From contig JAGTJL010000012.1 of NCBI GenBank assembly GCA_020746875.1, positions 1,488,001 through 1,552,000 on the forward strand: a stretch of DNA of 64,000 nt. The letters run 5' to 3'. The stretch comes from Rhexocercosporidium sp. MPI-PUGE-AT-0058. Lineage: Eukaryota > Ascomycota > Leotiomycetes > Helotiales. The notes below the pieces were generated by a model. That model did not search any database. It saw only the letters and a list, made by a program, of their open reading frames with translations, and had not been told where the DNA came from. The translations under genes were made by a program, and so were the position numbers. This document shows positions 24,097-36,165 of this stretch, one piece after another; within the stretch, counting starts at the first letter, position 1; each line of letters opens with the position of its first letter.

Positions 24097-24951
24097 ATGA
24101 TTGAAATGTCAAAAACCGTTCTGGGCCTTCTTTTCAAAGAAAACTCGCCCAACCATGAGAAATTTCAGATTGCTCGTTCTGTGTTCAGCCATTTGTTCGA
24201 GGTCTTCCGCATAGGAGCTCTCATTGACCCAGACGTCCTCGACCAGCTCCCTCTCCCACGCGCTGACCTCCTAGCGACGATCAATCGTCTCGTAGACAAA
24301 GATTTCCCTTCTCTTGAATTCTTGCGTATCTTCGTCACGCATCTCAACCACACTGACCTATATCGAGACCCGTCAAGATTCCTAGGTGATTCCATTGCAG
24401 TAGCTAACTCAGAAATAGACCTCTCTAACCTCTCGCAATTTCTCGACATCGAACCACATGAGATAGCATACGAATACGTAACTTCTCTCCTCTCCAAGAG
24501 CCCTCCACCCGAAACGGCACTCCTCCTCAAAGTCCTCCCTTACGCACTCAAATCCGAACCCACTGATTCCACTCTCCCCATCCACCTTGATCGCGCCCGC
24601 GATTTCCTTGGTCGAGATATTGGCCACGTTCGATGGATGTGCGAGTCGAGGGGGATCCTGAATGATAGTCTTACCGTAGATCAGTTCTTTGCACTTGTCA
24701 GCCTGGCCCAAAGATATGGCGCTCGGAGTGAAGAGTTGATGAATGCGATGGCGAGCGTTGAGAAGGGTATTTGCATGCAGCTGAAGATTAGGGCTGACGA
24801 GGCTAAGGCGAGGGGCTGGAGAGATGAGGAGGCTGAGGCTAGGTTGGAACCAATGTTGCAGTTCTCTGATTTGGATCCGGAAGACATATATGGAATGTGG
24901 AAGAATGAGAATGAGACGGAAGGGAGAAGAGGAAGGGAGCGGATGGAGTGA
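24097..24951 (+). CDS. Unknown helical protein directly downstream of pex20
   Basis: A single exon of 284 codons, start ATG at 24097 (an in-frame alternative lies at 24109). I do not recognise the family. The sequence is leucine-rich, evenly charged and predicted all-helical, with no signal peptide or membrane segment. Conserved-looking patches are HVRWMCESRGI and FFALVSLAQRYGARSEEL. The tail is Glu/Arg-rich (NENETEGRRGRERME). The start codon lies only 48 bp after the pex20 stop on the same strand, so it either has its promoter inside pex20 or shares a transcript with it. The clean frame, lack of low complexity and regular codons support a real gene. Confidence 0.75.
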   Translation: MIEMSKTVLGLLFKENSPNHEKFQIARSVFSHLFEVFRIGALIDPDVLDQLPLPRADLLATINRLVDKDFPSLEFLRIFVTHLNHTDLYRDPSRFLGDSIAVANSEIDLSNLSQFLDIEPHEIAYEYVTSLLSKSPPPETALLLKVLPYALKSEPTDSTLPIHLDRARDFLGRDIGHVRWMCESRGILNDSLTVDQFFALVSLAQRYGARSEELMNAMASVEKGICMQLKIRADEAKARGWRDEEAEARLEPMLQFSDLDPEDIYGMWKNENETEGRRGRERME

Positions 24952-26212
24952 CTGGCGGTGGGTAGTTGGAGCTCTGGTAAGTTTGTTCTTCCTTATCAAA
25001 ACCTGCTTCAATGTCTCATCTTCTGTTTCGACTCAAATCCCTTCCTGAATTCTACTCGACCATAATATTGACATCATCTTCCTGCGATCTAGAAAGCCCC
25101 AAATGCCCGGACCATCTTACTAGTATGATCGATCATTCTATAGCAAATGCAGGTAGAGCAGAGGAAGCTGAAGAAATGAGAGATATGGCTGAAGAAAGCA
25201 TTGGAAGAGTGAGAACGAGAGAGGGGTTTGTGGATAGGAATCGACTGGTGTGGAGAGAAGAGCGATGCGTATTTAAGAGAGATCTGGATCTGGATTTTCT
25301 TTGATGCTACAGGCAACATCTCACCATTTCGAATTCTTGAGGATATTGGCTTAAAGACATCTTCGGTTGAAACAGACAGAACAACTGTGGAGATCAATGA
25401 TCAAACATCAGAAACTGCCGGTTGCAGACGGAGAAGAGGTCTAAACGAAAATCAAGGCAAGAGGGAATTCTCAAGAATAATCAATGAGGATACATGTCAA
25501 GTTGAAATTTTTTGGGATAGCTTGGAGGCATTTGGATATCTGCTACCAGGGGGAAGCGATCTGTCAAGAAGCAGAAGCTGCTGGACCTTTTCCAACTCTT
25601 CGTAATGAACCGCGCTTGGAATCCCGGCACCGGAACATCGTCCATACATTCATGTACAGTATGTACCTATTCTCAGCGTCCGGAACTAAACTGTAATAGG
25701 TGGCAAATTCATCTATGTCCTCTTGGCAAATGACATTTTCCAGCAATACAGGGGAATTCATCCAGCAGCTAAGCGAGCCCCTGTGACCTCCAGGACAAAT
25801 ATGCGGGGGAATTTCCTCCTCGATGAGGCGAGACCAGCAATTCGGAACCTCAATTTCGGTTTCTAAATATACCTATCCACATGGAAACTAGAGTAGATCT
25901 AGATCTGACGGGTTTCGATCTTCATGCATCAATTAACGTTGAATTGTTTACATCAGTCACTGGGCTGGGTCCAGGGTGCTCGGGGCAAAATGTGCGAAGA
26001 TAGCCTGATATGCTCGAGAGACGGTTAGATGGCATTGTATACGAAGTGCTTATATTGCAATGCACAGATCTCCGGGTTCTAACTTTACGGTCGGGCATGA
26101 AGTTCCGGTGAGAAGATGGGATGAAATATATACGGCGTCCCAGAATGGGAGCTCTTCGACGCAAGGGAAACCTGGCTTCTCTGTCTCCCAATACCTCAAT
26201 TGATCATTAAAG
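24952..26212. other. Intergenic region
   Basis: 1.26 kb with no convincing coding region on either strand; short frames are not supported by splice sites. The right end is the promoter of the secreted protein at 26213. Confidence 0.5.
26127..26132 (+). promoter_or_regulatory. TATA-like element of the mucin-like gene
   Basis: TATATA lies 81 bp upstream of the start codon at 26213, a usual distance for a fungal core promoter with a short leader. Confidence 0.4.
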
Positions 26213-27843
26213 ATGAAGACACAACACTTCCTAGCTGGAGCAGCTCTCCTGAGCTCTGTAGCAAACTGCCTCCCGCAAATCCTGATACCCAATCGATCAA
26301 CGAGCAAAGTATCCGTCATAACAGGCGGTGCAACTCTAGGAGATCCATTCACGCTGCCGCCAGGATTTACACTGCCACCAGGTGTCACGCTCCCTCCCGG
26401 CTTCACAATTGGAACAGACCTAACGAGAACTGGAACCCTACCAGGCTTCACGTTTGGGACACCTACTGGAACAGTAAATTCTCCTTCCCCAACCTCAACC
26501 AGAAAACCCACAAGCTCAAGCATCAAGACAACATCTAGCACGAGCACGACAAAACCACCTCTTCCACCAACCACAAAAAGCTCAACAACAAGTTCTTCAA
26601 GGTCACCTCCTCAACCTCCAACCACTAAGAAAACGAGCAGCACGACTAAGACTTCTCGTAGCACGACACCAGCGCCTCCACCAACGACCAGCTCGACAAG
26701 GACAACGACAAGTTCAAGGTCATTACCGCCAACTCCTACAACTAAAAGTAGCAGTTCTTCGACTAAATCAACACGCAGTACTTCTTCACCTCCGCCTCCT
26801 ACGACGTCTAAAACCACGACTTCTACTTCTAGTTCCACGAGTAAGAGCACCACGCCGCCGATCACTCAGCCGCCTACGACGTCTAAAACTACGTCGTCGA
26901 CGAAAACTACGCCTCCGCCTGTGACGACAAGTAAGCAACCCTCTTTCCTCTTCATACCATCTTATTTCACACTCCCTTAAATCCTTTCACATGCTCCTAA
27001 ACTAAACTTTACCAAACACTAACACCACCCAGCAACCAAACCCCCCGCCTCCACAAACCCCTACAGCGCCACCTGCCCCATCCCCTCCACCTACACAATC
27101 AACAACTTCATCTCCTACGACGGACCCGGCGGCGACGTGGCCCTCACCATCACCTACGGCGCCGGCGTCTTCACCTGCCCGAACAAGTTCGAGCACTCCA
27201 CCTCCTCGAATGGAAAATACACGCTTGATTGCGATGACGACGGACTAGTGAGGGTCGTAACTGATGGGTTCTCGTATGTCTCTGTGCAGGAGAAGTTTTG
27301 GTGTGATGCGGTGCCTAAGTAAGTCTTTCTCCTTTCCTACATAACGGTGATGAGGAGTGTAAGAGAGGTTCGAGAAAGAAAGTTTGGCGTGGTGATGGGA
27401 GCGAGTCTGTGCTAATTTGATGTTAATAGACCCGCGGGAGGATCATACAACACCCTCCAATCATCAGCGAACTATACATTCCCAGCCAATACCCTCTTCT
27501 GCGAAACAGATGACATGTATTATTTCTCCCCCTGCCTCTTCGCTCCCTCTCAAATCAATTTATTTGTATTTTACTAATACCCCACAGAAACATCCGCACC
27601 TGCCTCCAACTCGACCCCGACATCACCGTCCCGGTACAAACCTACACCCTCGGCGGCACGATCTCCTTCAACCCCCTCGATATCGACGGGAACGTCCTCC
27701 CGCAATGCCCGACTGTCGTGAGTGCGCAGCCGATTGTGACGGATCCGGCGACGTGTGGGATGGCGACGAGCGCGACGGAGACGGGAAAGGGGACGACGAG
27801 CGTGAGGTTTACGCAGACGGCTACGGTTACTATTAATGGCTGA
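26213..27843 (+). CDS. Secreted mucin-like Ser/Thr/Pro-rich protein with a C-terminal cysteine domain
   Basis: Four exons, 26213-26930, 27033-27318, 27430-27516 and 27588-27843, encode 448 residues. Introns are 102, 111 and 71 nt with donors GTAAGC, GTAAGT, GTATTA and AG acceptors. A signal peptide (residues 1-19) is followed by short tandem repeats of the form TLPPGFTLPPGV, then about 170 residues almost wholly of Ser, Thr, Pro and Lys, a likely O-glycosylated stalk. The C-terminal ~200 residues form a separate domain with cysteines (ATCPIP, GVFTCPNKF, TLDCDDDG, KFWCDAVP, LFCETDD, RTCLQLD, LPQCPT, ATCGM). I do not recognise that domain. No GPI-type tail is present, so it is probably released or bound to the wall. 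Function unknown. Confidence 0.85.
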
Positions 27844-28501
27844 TGAGGAGGGGACGAGATGGTGAGGAGCAGAGGAGAAAGAGAATGGGGGGGTATAGGA
27901 GGGGTGAGGAATCTAGGATAAGGAGGAGGGGAGGAGGGAAGATGAGATGATGAGAGTCAGTTGGATTTGGTGGGGTGTATATACATGATCGAGTACATAT
28001 ACAAATGCGGAGCTTATTCTTCTTTATGATTTCTTTTAAGTATACGATACTACATTCCGTGTAATTTCACAGCCATACTTGATGTGTAAGATAGCTCGCT
28101 TCCGATGCTGACGCGTGTTGACAGAGCGAGGAATCTCGCTTAACTTGAAAAGGGGGCGAGTGTGCCTGTTATAGCTCATAGCCTGACAATTCAGATTGTA
28201 GCTCCCGATAGAAGCTCAAGTCTCCAACGCAATCAGAGAAGCTGCTGTATATACTCTTGATCGGGAACGAAGTGCTGTAGCGAATTCCGAATTAAGTGAG
28301 GTTTGGTAGTGGTATTTTGGTATACGGAAAAGGAAATATGAAAAAGTCCCTCTTAGGATTGGGTTTCTCCCCCGGAAATAACTTGTTGTCATATCCAGTC
28401 GTGATCTAGTCACCCAGATACTTTTCATCCCAAGCGTCCATCCCAGCCCCCCTCTCTTCCTCCGCCATTCAGCCATCAGTTCCTTCACAACCGATCCAGC
28501 C
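27844..28501. other. Convergent 3' region
   Basis: 658 bp between the 3' ends of the mucin-like gene and the AA12-like gene. A 90-codon minus-strand frame at 28216-28488 has no further support. Nothing else seen. Confidence 0.5.
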
Positions 28502-30088
28502 CTACATCATCGCCGCTCCGAAAAGCAAAGCAGCCAACAACACAACCCCCGAAACCACAACCTTCCCCGCACCACTAGCCTTTGAACTCGACGCCGCCGG
28601 CGCAGAACCCGTCGTCGTCCCACTCTCACTCCCCTTCCCCGTCTTCGCGAGAACATACAACTCACCCGACGAATCCGACGTGACGAACATGCGTCCCACT
28701 CCGTCAAGTGCTAAACCCACAGGACGGAAACAACGACCTGGACATACGCTATTGTCGGGGTTGGAGAAGATGTCTTGCGCGGCTGTCATGCTCGTGCTTT
28801 CTGCTACGGGGGAGCCGTTGGCGAAATCGAGGGAGATGACTTTGTAGCCGGCCGGGGCGGTTTTGTCCCTGGTTGTGTTAGATGGTGCTCGATTACTTAC
28901 TTTGATAGGTAGGTCCGAAACAAATATTGAGTGAAGAAGGACGAAGAAAGGAAGACGGCAAGAGAACTTACCAACTACCATGGAAGGTAACGTAAGCCTT
29001 CGTCCCATTAGCGAGGAATTTGATATCCAGAGGCGCAACATGAGCCTCAAACGTCAAACGAGGCGGCACTCTTTCCTTAGCACAGAAATTATCATCCACA
29101 GTAGCATTCTGATCCATAGTAAACTGCGCCCCAACAGTCAAGCTCTCCGCATTCGGGATACTCGTGTTCCACAGCGCATAGCAAAGCGGGTACCCGTAGT
29201 TACCTCCCTGGTTCTCTGTCGATCCGTTCAGGAAACCGTGGAAGTTCACTTCTTCGCCGGGGTTAGTCTGGTGTATGTCTACGTCGTTGCGCTGGATCTC
29301 GTCGACGGAGTTCTCGACGGAGTAGATTCCTCCTGTGAGAGGCTCCTCTGCTACGCCGACGGAGTTGCGGAGGCCCCAGCCGAGAAGGCGACCTGCTGTG
29401 TTAAAGTTATATGGGTCGGAGTCGGAGGTGAAGTTTGTGAGGTCGAAGGCTTTGATTTGAGAATGGCCGGTGTCGAGACTCTCAGCCGAGTAGTCAAGAT
29501 TGGACTGGCTACCTCTACTGACGATTATTGTGCCTGGTTGTTTTTGCGACATGAGAAGTGTGCGGGTGGTGTGATCGTCATTGTCCATGTTTGTGATGAC
29601 AGTGGTGTTGGTGTTGCCGACTGTTCCAGCAACCGGGTCGTAGGTCCAGGCGAAGACTGAATTGGACGAGGAGGCATAGATAGTCTTGCCATCGTTCGAG
29701 AGAGCAAGTCCATGGTTCAACTGTGACACACAATCATCAGCAACAACACTTACAAAACAAACCCCCTTAAAAGCAATAGTAGGTAACGTACCTCAGTAGA
29801 ATTGACCAGGAAAGTCTTCTTAGCCACATCCAAGCACGTACTCCCGCCGTCATCGAACGACAAGTGGATTAACCCCGCACCGCTCTGGATAAGCAGTAGA
29901 TTCCCCTCGCTGTCAAACTGGATACTTCTAGGTTTCGTGAGGTTCCGCGCAATAAGCTTGTGCTCCCACCCACTTGCTAGCACAGGTGCCGCAAAGCTAT
30001 TCTTCAGATCACAAGTCGCTGCCTCTACAGTTGCTAGGAGAATAGTCCCAAGAGCGAGGAGGTTGCGGAGCTTCATATCAGACTTCAT
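28502..30088 (-). CDS. Membrane/GPI-anchored quinoprotein sugar dehydrogenase-like protein (AA12 / L-sorbosone dehydrogenase family)
   Basis: Three exons, 30088-29792, 29720-28972 and 28868-28502, encode 470 residues. Donors are GTACGT and GTAAGT, acceptors ACAG and CCAG. Residues 1-~24 are a signal peptide (LLALGTILLATVEA). The propeller region shows family landmarks: KPRSIQFDSEGNLLLI, LNHGLALSNDGKTIYAS, GHSQIKAFDL, NPGEEVNFHGFL, GGNYGYPLC, VAPLDIKFLANGTKAYVTFH and FRPVGLALDGVGRMFVTSD. After the propeller comes a Ser/Gly/Thr linker and a hydrophobic end (VVVSGVVLLAALLFGAAMM), a GPI or tail-anchor signal. Members oxidise sugars with PQQ and can feed electrons to other extracellular oxidoreductases. 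The cofactor here is inferred from the family. The start at 30088 gives the best signal peptide; 30076 is an alternative. Confidence 0.87.
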
Positions 30089-32169
30089 GATTGCAGCGGT
30101 AAGCAGATAGATACCTACAAAGCAAAAGCCAAGAAGCAGAAAGTAGGAAGCAGAAAGTAGAAAAGAGGAAGCAGACGATCGCAAAAGGATATTGACAAGG
30201 AACAAGACAAGCTTAAGAGAAGGAAGCCTTTCCCCAGTACCCATCACCCCACCAAAGGTAGAAGAAGCTCAAGCACACATCCCCGATAACGCAAAGTCTT
30301 GGCGTACGTCTTGAGGGGGACCCCGCTCCCTTCAGAAAAGCCACCATCCTCAGTGATAGGACGCGATAACATAAAAGACTGTCTAAGCATAATGCAGACC
30401 GCCAATGGGCTGGACATCTCAAAACACCGTCCTGCGGTGACTGGTTGTTAAACAAGACGGCCTAGATGTGCAGCAGACGGGCGTGGGATGTGCACAACAA
30501 CAGCAACAGCTTAAGGACTGGGCTGGACTATCATCTTGACAATCATCACATCATGATGATAAACGCAACTGCTTGGCGGACTTACTTGTTTTGTCTTGAT
30601 CTGATTCAGTCGCATGTATCGGAGTCTCGCTTGAGTGAGGGGTAAGTCACGTGCACGACCAAAACACAACCTGAATCAGACTTCACTCGACGGCCGATCC
30701 GCTAACCCTATATTTTCCCCCTCCTAACTAACCGAATCGCTTAACGAAAAGCCAGAGATGGGATGGTAGTATTCGGAGGCGGACAACATAAACACCTCAA
30801 AGGGACCACCTTACCAAAGAGCATTGCCTTTTGGGCCCGACTTACGATGTTGGTTCGGACGGTCATGCGACGTGAAATCGAGGGCGATGGCGCCTTCGTT
30901 CTGTCTGCGGGGAGGTGCAGTAGCTTGGGTTGTCGATTTTTTTTTGGGAACCAATAGAGAGAGACGTCCTGTGAAGGGTTGGAGGGCTGGCTTGGACTGT
31001 CAAGCGGGACGAGCCTTTCTGAGGAGGGGGGTTGACTTTGGTACTGCGTGTGTATGGCTAGTCTGATATTTCTTGTAGAGAGATCTCGAAATGTTGTTTG
31101 TAAGATGGGAAGGTTTGGGGAACGGTTGAGGAGGTATAACATACGCATGTTCTCCCGATGTGACGGCACGATGCCCTGAGGGGCACTGTAGGCAGTGGAT
31201 AAGCTGAGAGACGGAGCAGTATATCTACGACAGGAGAAGGAAGCAGTATGTTCTGTAGCCACTTGGCAGGCAGGACTCTGATTAATCTCACTTGCACAAT
31301 TCAAAGCACGCAGATCAAGATAAATGCTGTGTGGTACGTGAAGCCATTACTTCATTCCTTCGATTCATTCCATCCATCTCACATATAACATGTGCCTCGT
31401 GGTAATTTCCCATTCAGCAGAAGGAGCCTGTCCGTCTGCACGCAAATCATAGCGAGCTGGACTTCATTCCATCCTTCCTTCCATCCCGTCCTTCCATCCC
31501 TCCTTCCCATGCCCATGCCACCGTGAATCTATCCCTCCCAAATGAAGTCATCTGGTGCGGGAGAAGCCAGGTCTGTTTCGAGCAGAAACATCATGCTCAA
31601 CCTCCACAGGATTTCCCCACAATACGCAGAGCCACACAGTAGTGTATACTTCGTACATACAGGCACCCTTGACCCAGCCAACCACCCATCTTTTCTCTCT
31701 CCCTCTATACTAGAAAAACAATCGCTGATGCATGGTTGCTTTTGTGCCGTCATGTAATCGCACCACTCAAAAACATAAAAAAAAAGCCCAATGCAAAAAA
31801 AAAGGAACCCGCAGAAACAAAGTAAAAGCCCTCATGCAAACATTAACGCATTTTTGTTGTCCTCTTGTCGAAGACTATCCGGGGTTTTCTTCGCGGTTGA
31901 GAATCATCATCCCCGTGAAAGCAGTATTCAAATGAAGCTGCATATCTTTTGGCGTATGCAGATGCAATAGCAGCTGCAAAGAACGACGGTTGCACCTCCC
32001 AAGTCTATTTCAGAGGCGCAAATACAAGTATTAAAAGTAGAAAAACGCTTCATGCCGGAGCCGAAACAAAACCCGTCGCTTATGCAAGTAAAAAAATGAC
32101 GAATCGGGTGTTGCATGTACAAGAACAGGGTATTCGAAGTTCGTGTTCGTATCAATCAAAGTTGGCCGT
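30089..32169. other. Intergenic region
   Basis: 2.1 kb upstream of the AA12-like gene and downstream of the serine-rich gene. A minus-strand frame of 187 codons (31304-30741) begins at a TTG, has a random-looking composition and is not called. A CCTTCCATCC-type repeat with CATGCC units lies at about 31460-31520. No RNA gene seen. Confidence 0.45.
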
Positions 32170-35100
32170 TCAGACAACGGTCATCATATGCATCCGTTGG
32201 CCTAGGCTACGCGTCGGGGAGCCATCAATGGAGCCGCTGAGAATCGAATTATTGCTGTGACTTCGGAGAAGATGTTTGGGCGGGCTTACACTAGGATCGG
32301 TGAAGACTCTTGTGAAGGCTGGGCTCGAATCACGCTGAGGGCTGACCTCAGGGCTTTGATGGCTGCCATCCGCTTTTCGAATCAAGTCAGACAAGGTACG
32401 ACTGAGAACGTTAGCCCGATGAACGAGATCGCGAAGACTCGTCGTATCAAAAGGCATTTTGTTGGGAGACTGGCTAGCCAAGTTCTGGAGAAGAGGGTCC
32501 GAAGTTGATCGATGTTGGTGCATGGTTTCCATGACCGACCTAGCTACATCAGAGGCACTCTTCATACTTGAATGTCGTGGCGATGTTGATGGTGGCCGCA
32601 GATGGTCCCTCACTGGTGGACTATTCATAAGCCCAGCTCCAAAGATATCGTCCTCGGGAGAGAACACCGACCGCCGCCGGACGGTGTTTCCATCGTAGAT
32701 AAAACCAGTGGGTCGGCCGTGCCGGTTCAAGACCTCGAAAGGCGCATCAGAGGTTCCCAGGTCCTCGGCATCAGGTCCGCTCTCGTGGTAATCGTCATCG
32801 TCTGATACCTCTGCCTCGGTTTCAAAGACGATAGACGCGGGAGAGTGTGGCGGTGGTGACAAGGTAGGATCCTCTTCATCTGGAACTGCGAGAGCAATAA
32901 TGCCCTCTGCTTCTTTCCAGAGAGTTGCTGACGGGCCGTGCAACAAGCCTTTCTCTCGAGCCAGGAGTCGTAATCTCTTCAGGTCTTCCACTAGCAGGCA
33001 AACCTCTCGGATCTGTCCTACATGCCCAACCACACTCGCCTGGCTGGCCTGGATCGCTGGTGGAACTAACATGCCGCTGTTCTCCATCTTGATATCCCCT
33101 TCGTCTCCACCCTCCGCATCATTACTTTCGAATTCGAAATCTCCGTCCCAGTCCTCACTTACACCCTTAGCCCCCAAGCCCCAGGTTCCAAACTTCGGAG
33201 CCAGTTTAGAATGGTCGCGCTGGCCCGCAACGTCAGGCACTACTGGCACACTCTGGCTTCGAATGTGCAGCGCACTTGGTCCTCGTCGACCAATGGCACG
33301 TCCACCTCTCCCATCAGCAACATGCTTGACGTGAGCAGTCTTTGGCCTAGGTGAATTGCCCATAAGATCAACCTTCTCTGCAGATGAAGGCTCTGACCAA
33401 TCAAAGAGATTGCTCTTTGGTCGTTCAGCACTGGCACCAGAAATTCCGTTGGTCGATCCGCTGTATGTCAAATCTGCGAGAGCTGCTCGGAAACTCGAAC
33501 TCACCCGTCTTGAATTTAGAGAGCTTGAGGGGGGTGATAACTGGCCGCTAACATCCAAGTTTTCATCATCCCTGGTCCAATCTTCTTCCTCTTCCTCATC
33601 GTCCAAAGATAGGCGACTAAAATCTTTGGTAGCAAGACAGAAGCTGGGGGGAGACGAAGGAAACACTCGGTCCGAGTCCAAGGTTCCGATTCGGACTGGA
33701 GTTTGGAAGGTATCCTCCTGAGACGATCGCCCGCCCTTGACCGGGGTTGACATTCCCTCGTCCTCCTCGACAATCCTAGTATGCCCCTCCTGAAATCCTC
33801 CGTTGGCCAGCATCTCGTGAATCGAAAGTCTCTTATTCTTGGAATGCCCATTCAAACTTGGCGGGGATTCATCAAACATGGAATCAAGTGGTGCATTGTG
33901 GGATCGAACGCTACCAGTCGCTCCGGATCGTAACGAATCAAAGACAGTCTCACTCTGGAAATCTATATCGTCTTCATCACCAGACATAAAACCTCTCATA
34001 TCGTTGTCCGATCCAATGAGAGTCGAAGTACGGTCCGTAAGTTCTGAAGATCGTGGATTTTTCGAATTGGCAGAACCAACAAAGGATATAGACGCCGGCG
34101 AGGCATGTCCCGTTGACACAGATGTTGATGTCGTGTTAGTGTGTACAACAGGCGAGGTTGGACTCCGACGAGGAGCAGACGAGGACGACGAGGACAATCC
34201 AAGTCGAGCGAGATCAACATTGAAGGACGACAATCTTGTAAGTGGTGGTAATGGGGACGAGATGTTGCGGCTCCTTTTGGCAACATTGATCGCGAAGGGG
34301 TCGCTAGGGGAGGCTTCTTCAGTCGGTGATACGGGCAACCTTTGGAAGACAGTTGGGTCCATGATAGGACGATGCCTGCTAGTTGTAGAACCATGTGCGG
34401 TGGAAATGCTTCGTCCAGGCATAGTGGACACAGGTGCTGATGAGTAGCGCTTACCCCCACTTCTAATGCCATCAGTACCTCTCTTTTTCTCTCTCAAACT
34501 ACCAGACCTTTGTATCCATGAGGTGGGTGAGCTGAAATGCATCGACAAGGATCTGCGGGCACGCTTCTGTGGCTCCTCCACCACCTCCGTGGAGGGGAGA
34601 GGCATTTCTCCTGTACCTTCCACCTCATCATCGTCCAGTTCGAAACTTTCATCGTAGTAGACCGCCGCGCTGCTCTTCGAGACCATGATGTATGCTGGCT
34701 TCACCAAGGTAGGTCTCGCAGAATCGTCCAAGATGATCCTCCTAGATGTCGATTGTAAATGTGCTATGCCTCCGTCACTCGATCGCCCAGATGCTCTTTC
34801 CTTTGACAATTTCGTCGGTCGAGACTCGAAGTAGAGGCGCCATGCATGACGAGAGGCAGGTGAACCGTTTTTGCTGGGCGTGACATGCACTCGAGTGGAT
34901 GGATCTGGCGGTATCGGCTCTTTAATTTTCATCGAGTCGTCCCTGAATTGCTGCTGTAGCGTAACACGTTGGTGACTTGTCGCTGGCCTTCGCAGTGTGG
35001 GGACTTGTGATCTGGATCCACTCCTCGACACCGGTCCGCTTGCCCTTCCCGATGCAGTCCGCTTCACGAGCACATTGGGAGGCAATTGAGCAGGGCTACT

Positions 35101-35775
35101 TCCTGTATTAGATAGTATTGGGACAACCGAACCGTGTGAGACCGTCAGCGATGGCGAGTCCGGCCCAATGCTAGACCTCGGGCTGTTGTTGTGTGAATTG
35201 GGTATTGTTGATAACCTCCGTATCCAGGACCCCCTCGATGAAACCGATTCCCTGCGCGTTTCCTCCTCGGAATTCGAAGAAACCTCCTCGTGCTTGAACA
35301 CCGACAGCCTCCGTCCACTATTATTATTCTGCAGTTCGGATCTTGAGTTCGATGGGCGTTGACGGAGGGTTGGGGGCGGGACTGGTGTTGATTCGGCAGG
35401 GGGATTGGAAGTTTTCGATTCGGGAGTAATCGCCGTGGAAGTCGTGCCTGGCCGCGATATGGGTGATGATACGTCTGGACTGTTGTGGATGACAACGCCT
35501 GCGAGATCTCCAGCTTTCCTCTTCCTGGATGAAGGGCGTGGTGGGCTTGAATGCTCTGGCTTTCCCAACACCAGCCCGGCGGCAGCAATCCCTACAGTAC
35601 TCGAGGCAACGAGCTATGGACGTTAGCATCTACCTTTGAAGGGAGCAGAGACCAATGACAGTAAGCAATGGCAGCAGTGACATTGTTTGTTGAGCAAACG
35701 TGACTAGACGCGGGGGGGGGGGGGGCACTGGTTGTAATTTTGCTGGGGAGTACTCACACTCGGAACGGTCTTCAT
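32170..35775 (-). CDS. Large serine-rich intrinsically disordered protein with a hydrophobic N-terminus
   Basis: Two exons, 35775-35758 and 35616-32170, encode 1154 residues. The first coding exon is only 18 nt (MKTVPS). The 141-nt intron has a GTGAGT donor, GCTAAC branch site and CATAG acceptor. The join creates a short hydrophobic segment, LVASSTVGIAAAGLVLG, which may be a signal anchor. The remainder is mostly disordered and rich in Ser, Pro and Arg, with many RxxS-type sites, which suggests heavy phosphorylation. Two short regions look structured: IREVCLLVEDLKRLRLLARE followed by LWKEAEGIIAL, and TTSLRDLVHRANVLSRTLSD near the C-terminus. I recognise no named family. Coding is certain from the 1149-codon open frame. 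The 18-nt exon is inferred from splice signals. Confidence 0.85.
35712..35725. repeat. Poly-G tract inside the intron of the serine-rich gene
   Basis: Fourteen consecutive G on the plus strand (C on the transcript). Such tracts vary in length and are prone to sequencing error. Confidence 0.9.
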
Positions 35776-36126
35776 GATGAATTACCCCCTCTGGCACACC
35801 GGCCCACAAGAAAGGAAAAGACCGAGAAGAATATCGTGATCGTAAAGGAGCTCAGAAGCATCGTAGAGGACGGGCCATGCCAACTGCTCTCGAAGACGCG
35901 GAGGGGACGAAGGGAGGAATGGTGGTGACGAGCAGAAAGTAAACACCAGGTTTCCTATGCACAGCGTGTCGAGCCGAGTCGTGTTGTTGTCAGCGTCTGC
36001 CACCGATTGGGGGAGGATTTCAGTATCGGCGGAGAGGAGAGGGAGACGAGACAGCCGCCTGCTCGAGTTGGGCGTGCTGGTGAGAAGAGGAGAGGATGGG
36101 AGGTGGCAAGCTGTGGGTGGTGTTCG

Positions 36127-36165
36127 CGAGGTGAGGAGAGGAGAGGAGAGGTGAGGTGAGGTGAA
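36127..36165. repeat. GAGGTGAGGAGA-type purine repeat
   Basis: Runs of GAGGA and GAGGT pentamers in the leader/promoter of the serine-rich gene. Confidence 0.85.

Noticed and set aside
28980..29660. 226-codon plus-strand frame opposite the AA12-like gene
   Set aside because: It is the reverse-strand shadow of exon 2 of the dehydrogenase, whose motifs are clear.
30741..31304. 187-codon minus-strand frame
   Set aside because: It starts at TTG, has no family resemblance, splice partners or codon regularity, and lies in an ordinary spacer.
33839..34447. 202-codon plus-strand frame inside the serine-rich gene
   Set aside because: Antisense to a long disordered coding exon; composition mirrors the real gene.
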